From: an uncultured Odoribacter sp.
GTDB lineage: Bacteria; Bacteroidota; Bacteroidia; Bacteroidales; Marinifilaceae
DNA: 64,000 bases
Assembly (NCBI GenBank): GCA_900544025.1
Contig: UQTM01000009.1
Span: forward strand, 3,625-67,624
Direction: 5' to 3'
Positions 62,843 through 64,000 of the stretch are shown here, one piece after another. The notes under the pieces are model-generated. The model was not told the origin of the DNA. It ran no database searches and worked only from the letters and a program-made list of their open reading frames with translations. Position 1 is the first letter of the stretch, and every line of letters begins with the position of its first letter. Both the position numbers and the translations under genes were made by a program.

Positions 62843-63964
62843 ATGCAAATAAATCCTTCTGAATTTAAGTTGCTTATTGTCGATGACGTACAATCGAATG
62901 TGCTGTTGCTTAAAGCTTTGCTGGGCAAGGAAGGCTATCGTATTGCCAGTGCTATGAACGGGCAGGAAGCTTTGGCTATGATTGAAAAAGAAAATCCCGA
63001 TCTGATATTGTTGGATGTTATGATGCCGGGGATGGATGGTTTCGAAGTGGCTGCAACCTTAAAGTCGCAGGAGATTTATAAAGATGTGCCGATCATATTT
63101 TTGACTGCATTGGATGATACTCAAAGTATTGTGAAAGGCTTTCAATTGGGAGCTAACGATTTTATATCGAAGCCTTTCCGGAAAGAAGAGTTGATGGTTC
63201 GTATTTGTCACCAATTGTCTTTGGTGGCGGCAAAGCGTATCATCTTAGAGCAGACCGAGGAATTGAAGAAGACCATTGCCGGAAGAGATAAATTGTATTC
63301 TGTGATAGCCCACGATCTTCGTTCCCCCATGGCGTCTATGAAAATGTTGTTGAATACAATCATGATGAGCGTGGAACAGGATAAAACGAATCCTGAAATT
63401 TTCGATATGCTGGAGATGAGCAATAAGACTTCCGAGGAGATTTTTGCTTTGTTGGATAATTTGTTGAAGTGGACAAAGAGCCAGTTGGGAAAATTAAGCG
63501 TTGTACCTCAAATGATAGATATTTCGGAGTTGGCCGATGGAGTGATAGAGGTGATGCGTCCTGTGGCGGCTATAAAAAATATTACGATACGGATGGAAAC
63601 GGAAGAGCATTACGATGTCTCCATAGATATCGAGATGATCAAATCCGTCATTCGTAACCTGCTCTCCAATGCCGTAAAATTCAGCCATAAAGATTCAGAA
63701 ATAAATGTAGCTATCGAGGTTGCAGAAGATAAGGTGGTGGTTTCTGTTGCCGACCACGGCAAAGGGATCAAAAAAGAAGATCAGCCAAAACTGTTGCAGG
63801 AAGCCACTCATTTCACTACCTTTGGCACAAATAGTGAAGAAGGTTCCGGATTGGGATTGCTGTTGTGCCGGGATTTTGTGAGAAAGAACGGAGGAGAACT
63901 CTGGTTTGAATCTGAAGAAAATGTAGGTTCCCGTTTTAGCTTTTCCATTCCTAAAACCGTGTAA
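62843..63964 (+). CDS. REC-histidine kinase (cytosolic)
   Basis: This 373-residue protein has an N-terminal receiver (about 4-125, with VDDVQSN, LILLDVMMPGMDG, LTALDD and SKPFRK intact), then HisKA with YSVIAHDLRSPMASMKML near 152-170. HATPase_c follows to the end (RNLLSNAVKFSH, VADHGKGIKKED, EEGSGLGLLLC). There are no membrane helices. In this REC-HK order the receiver probably modulates the kinase, as in sensory kinases of cyanobacteria and Bacteroidetes. I start at the ATG at 62843, since the earlier in-frame start at 62804 falls in the -7 box. It is a candidate kinase for the divergent regulator. Confidence 0.92.
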   Translation: MQINPSEFKLLIVDDVQSNVLLLKALLGKEGYRIASAMNGQEALAMIEKENPDLILLDVMMPGMDGFEVAATLKSQEIYKDVPIIFLTALDDTQSIVKGFQLGANDFISKPFRKEELMVRICHQLSLVAAKRIILEQTEELKKTIAGRDKLYSVIAHDLRSPMASMKMLLNTIMMSVEQDKTNPEIFDMLEMSNKTSEEIFALLDNLLKWTKSQLGKLSVVPQMIDISELADGVIEVMRPVAAIKNITIRMETEEHYDVSIDIEMIKSVIRNLLSNAVKFSHKDSEINVAIEVAEDKVVVSVADHGKGIKKEDQPKLLQEATHFTTFGTNSEEGSGLGLLLCRDFVRKNGGELWFESEENVGSRFSFSIPKTV

Positions 63965-63977
63965 AGTTTAGGATTAT

Positions 63978-64000
63978 GAATCATTTGGTTATTATGGCGG
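63978..64000 (+). CDS. 5' end of probable mannose-1-phosphate guanylyltransferase
   Basis: The last 23 bases open a frame reading MNHLVIMA, with the codon for Gly apparently beginning at the edge. This N-terminus is very like that of GDP-mannose pyrophosphorylases (MNHLVIMAGG...), and the gene is 14 bp after the kinase stop on the same strand. Eight residues cannot prove it. Confidence 0.45.

Noticed and set aside
1..64000. tRNA, rRNA, CRISPR arrays, IS elements
   Set aside because: I looked for cloverleaf T-loop sequences, regular short repeats and transposase motifs and saw none; a tRNAscan or Infernal run would be needed to exclude small RNAs.

Overview
The window looks like a chromosomal segment of a Bacteroidales bacterium. 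Three things point there. Many genes are preceded by the Bacteroidetes-type promoter -7 box TAnnTTTG rather than by Shine-Dalgarno sites. The families present (DUF4153, DUF4286, DUF4876, DUF6850, LruC, membrane TPR/AraC regulators, hybrid kinases) are typical of the phylum. The core genes (ndk, ruvC, serS, rpmA, rplU, udk, trmD, rpsA, rnz) are also of that type. An Odoribacteraceae-like genome is my best guess, at low confidence. I saw no rRNA, tRNA, CRISPR array, IS element or prophage.

Layout. 1-3.7 kb: end of an unknown gene, ndk, a DJ-1 protein, a DUF4153 membrane protein and a small hypothetical. 3.7-8.7 kb: a leftward five-gene operon of heterodisulfide-reductase-like proteins (HdrC, HdrB, short HdrA, a second HdrC-like ferredoxin, and a membrane HdrE/HdrD fusion), probably a membrane-bound thiol/quinone redox complex. 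8.7-9.2 kb: a 447-bp intergenic region whose internal promoter is bracketed by a 12-bp perfect inverted repeat, a candidate invertible promoter. 9.2-21.5 kb: mainly housekeeping genes with TPR, PQQ-propeller, acyltransferase, M15 and S9 peptidase genes. 21.5-27.4 kb: an outer-membrane set (DUF6850 barrel, TonB-dependent receptor, DUF4876 lipoprotein) and a ferredoxin. 27.5-32.4 kb: a membrane TPR/AraC regulator, rpsA and rnz. 32.4-43.8 kb: a hybrid histidine kinase, an orphan receiver coupled to a GT2 glycosyltransferase, two paralogous membrane EEP phosphatases, another GT2 and a large LruC protein.

43.9-64 kb is an exopolysaccharide locus. A long leftward operon (62.5 to 51.1 kb) begins with a response regulator. 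It continues with an initiating sugar-phosphate transferase fused to a receiver-like domain, a half-length TolC-like protein, a Wzz-type protein with a degenerate BY-kinase domain, a Wzy-like polymerase and three glycosyltransferases. It ends with a ZorA/ZorB-like (MotA/MotB) ion-channel pair and a hexapeptide acyltransferase. A rightward unit (47.4-51.1 kb) adds a GT4, a Wzx-type flippase and an acyltransferase, and further glycosyltransferases and an acyltransferase sit at 43.9-47.3 kb. A REC-histidine kinase is divergent from the long operon, and a probable mannose-1-phosphate guanylyltransferase begins at the right edge. I recognised no Wza and no UpxY/UpxZ.

The most unusual items are the ZorAB-like channel embedded in the polysaccharide operon, the Hdr-like membrane complex with its candidate invertible promoter, and the repeated use of receiver or pseudo-receiver domains around polysaccharide genes.
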